The position numbers and the translations under genes were made by a program. DNA of 64,000 nt from Membranipora membranacea (lineage: Eukaryota > Bryozoa > Gymnolaemata > Cheilostomatida > Membraniporidae), in contig OU612069.1 in the NCBI GenBank assembly GCA_914767715.1, forward strand, positions 5,704,001-5,768,000, read 5' to 3'. The notes under the pieces are model-generated. The model made no database searches. It had not been told where the DNA came from and worked only from the letters and a program-made list of their open reading frames with translations. Below, piece by piece: positions 62,683 through 64,000 of the stretch. Within the stretch, counting starts at the first letter, position 1; each line of letters begins with the position of its first letter.

Positions 62683-63125
62683 CAATCTGCTATTAATCCT
62701 CGGGTTTGGTCTATACAATCAAGAAGAAAATCTCAATCCATCGTAGATGAACTTAGCTTGGCCTCGCTCGGCTATACATATTGGAGTGAGGGTAGTGATA
62801 GGTCCCCCATTCCCGGATCTACGCAAAACTATCGAGAGAGAGTCTTATATCCCACAATGCAGTTCATACTCAGCTCAGGATGATGATGATGTCAATCAAC
62901 AGTGTTTCATGCAGGTGGAGTTATGATATAACAACAATTAGAACATATCTTTCCTTCCAAGTCCCGTATCCTAAGATAGGCATAGTGACTCCATTACCCA
63001 ATGTAGCGTCTCCATGCCAAGCTGTCGGATTGCTCGTCGAATCATTATTTATTATTGGAGGGATTAATCTAAAGAAAGCTCCACCTGGTCTTGCCACAAA
63101 ATTGAGGGAGGTTGAAAACCCAGGT
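62683..63125 (+). CDS. Possible terminal exons, unknown protein
   Basis: After ATGCAG at about 62678 a frame reads KVQSAINPRVWSIQSRRKSQ, SIVDELSLASLGYTYWSEGS to MQFILSSG and a TGA at 62881. A second stretch, VPYPKIGIVTPLPNVASPCQ to LREVENPG, ends before GTTAGG at 63125. Neither is recognised. They could be the 3' part of the disordered-protein gene or chance frames. Confidence 0.3.
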
Positions 63126-64000
63126 TAGGCTCAATAGCAGGTTCACCTCTGCTGGGAGTTTGACTGAGCTTGTTATTACAGTATATATACATCAGTGATT
63201 TGTTATTGTGGTGACCTGTCATATTAATTTTTAACTAGCCCCTATATAAATAAACAAATGTACTCCCAATATACCTGCTGTACTTGAGACCTATCTCTAC
63301 TCAGCTAACAATAACAAAAGTATCAAATCCAACAGGTTCAAGATTTAAAAATATTGTATCATAGCTCTCAGCCTACGATGGTGAACTACTCATGTTGCAT
63401 ATAATATCAACAAACTGCATTCTCTGCACAGGCTATTTATATAGATAATATATCATGGAACATGAATTCTGTTCCAGATAGGTGCAAACATAACACTTAA
63501 TTAAATACAGAATTATATTAATACAAGAAATAACAATTATCTACATCCAGACAGTATAAATATCCTAGCCTTATCAAGTGGCAAATTTCTTTGTTTTGGG
63601 GAAACCACAAAAAAAAACTGCCGCATGACAAGGCCTATCCGAACAGTAACGGATACAGAATTATAATAGATAATATTAGTACACGGAGTTATCCTCTATC
63701 ATGCAAAGAGAAGGTAAGTGCCATAACAACAGTCACAAAATGACAAAAAGAGGAATGAAAAGCGATATAGATTGTGATGATCATGTTGTTCAGTCTACAG
63801 CCATAAATTCGTAACATATGTAGGAGACTACCCTACAGGAAGAAATGTTTGGTTGGAATTAAATTTTGCGATAATTTATTCCACCAAAAAATTGATCCGA
63901 AAAGGAAGAAAATAGAAAAATTAAAAAAATCCGAAAAAAAGTTAGAAGTTATCTTCTCTTTTTAGCGAGTGGACAACTTCGCTAAACTTATATTCCTCTG
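63126..64000. other. AT-rich, no gene seen
   Basis: No open frame of note, no tRNA or repeat pattern recognised. Window ends here. Confidence 0.5.

Overview
The window is nuclear DNA from an invertebrate animal. An intron-containing Smad1/5-type gene (Smads are known only from animals), spliceosomal introns with GT/AG borders, a Ty3/gypsy retrotransposon, non-LTR retrotransposons, MITE-like elements and minisatellites all point that way. Introns are AT-rich. An early-branching animal such as a sponge or cnidarian is a reasonable guess, but the sequence alone does not settle it. Nothing looks bacterial.

Layout. 1-8041: a nearly complete, young Ty3/gypsy element on the minus strand. It has two near-identical LTRs, a tRNA-Leu-like primer site, a gag frame with one in-frame stop, a probable -1 frameshift signal, and a long pol with an unusual C-terminal extension. 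8042-12590: no recognisable gene. 12591-15265 (minus): an intact three-exon phosphopantothenoylcysteine decarboxylase gene (PPCDC, coenzyme A synthesis). 15266-20385: intergenic, ending in a MITE-like repeat. 20386-32442 (plus): a ten-exon BMP-type R-Smad gene whose splicing and domains are well preserved, but which carries two in-frame stops in MH2 and a changed C-terminal phosphorylation motif. A minisatellite follows in which the last codons of the gene are repeated. 33100-37600: repeats and fold-back elements. 37612-40535: a 2.9 kb satellite of 60/64 bp units.

41462-63125 (plus): scattered pieces of one or more genes for a disordered, acidic, Ser-rich, probably nuclear protein, with an AT-hook and an RVSF PP1-docking motif. 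The pieces are broken by stops, frameshifts and a LINE inserted within the coding sequence. A second LINE lies at about 46690-48048, and a roughly 4.8 kb nested palindrome at 49925-54750.

PPCDC and Smad are on opposite strands about 5 kb apart, with no sign of shared function. The lesions from 20 to 63 kb contrast with the intact PPCDC. This part may be a decaying duplicate or a null haplotype, or the assembly may contain errors; read data would decide.
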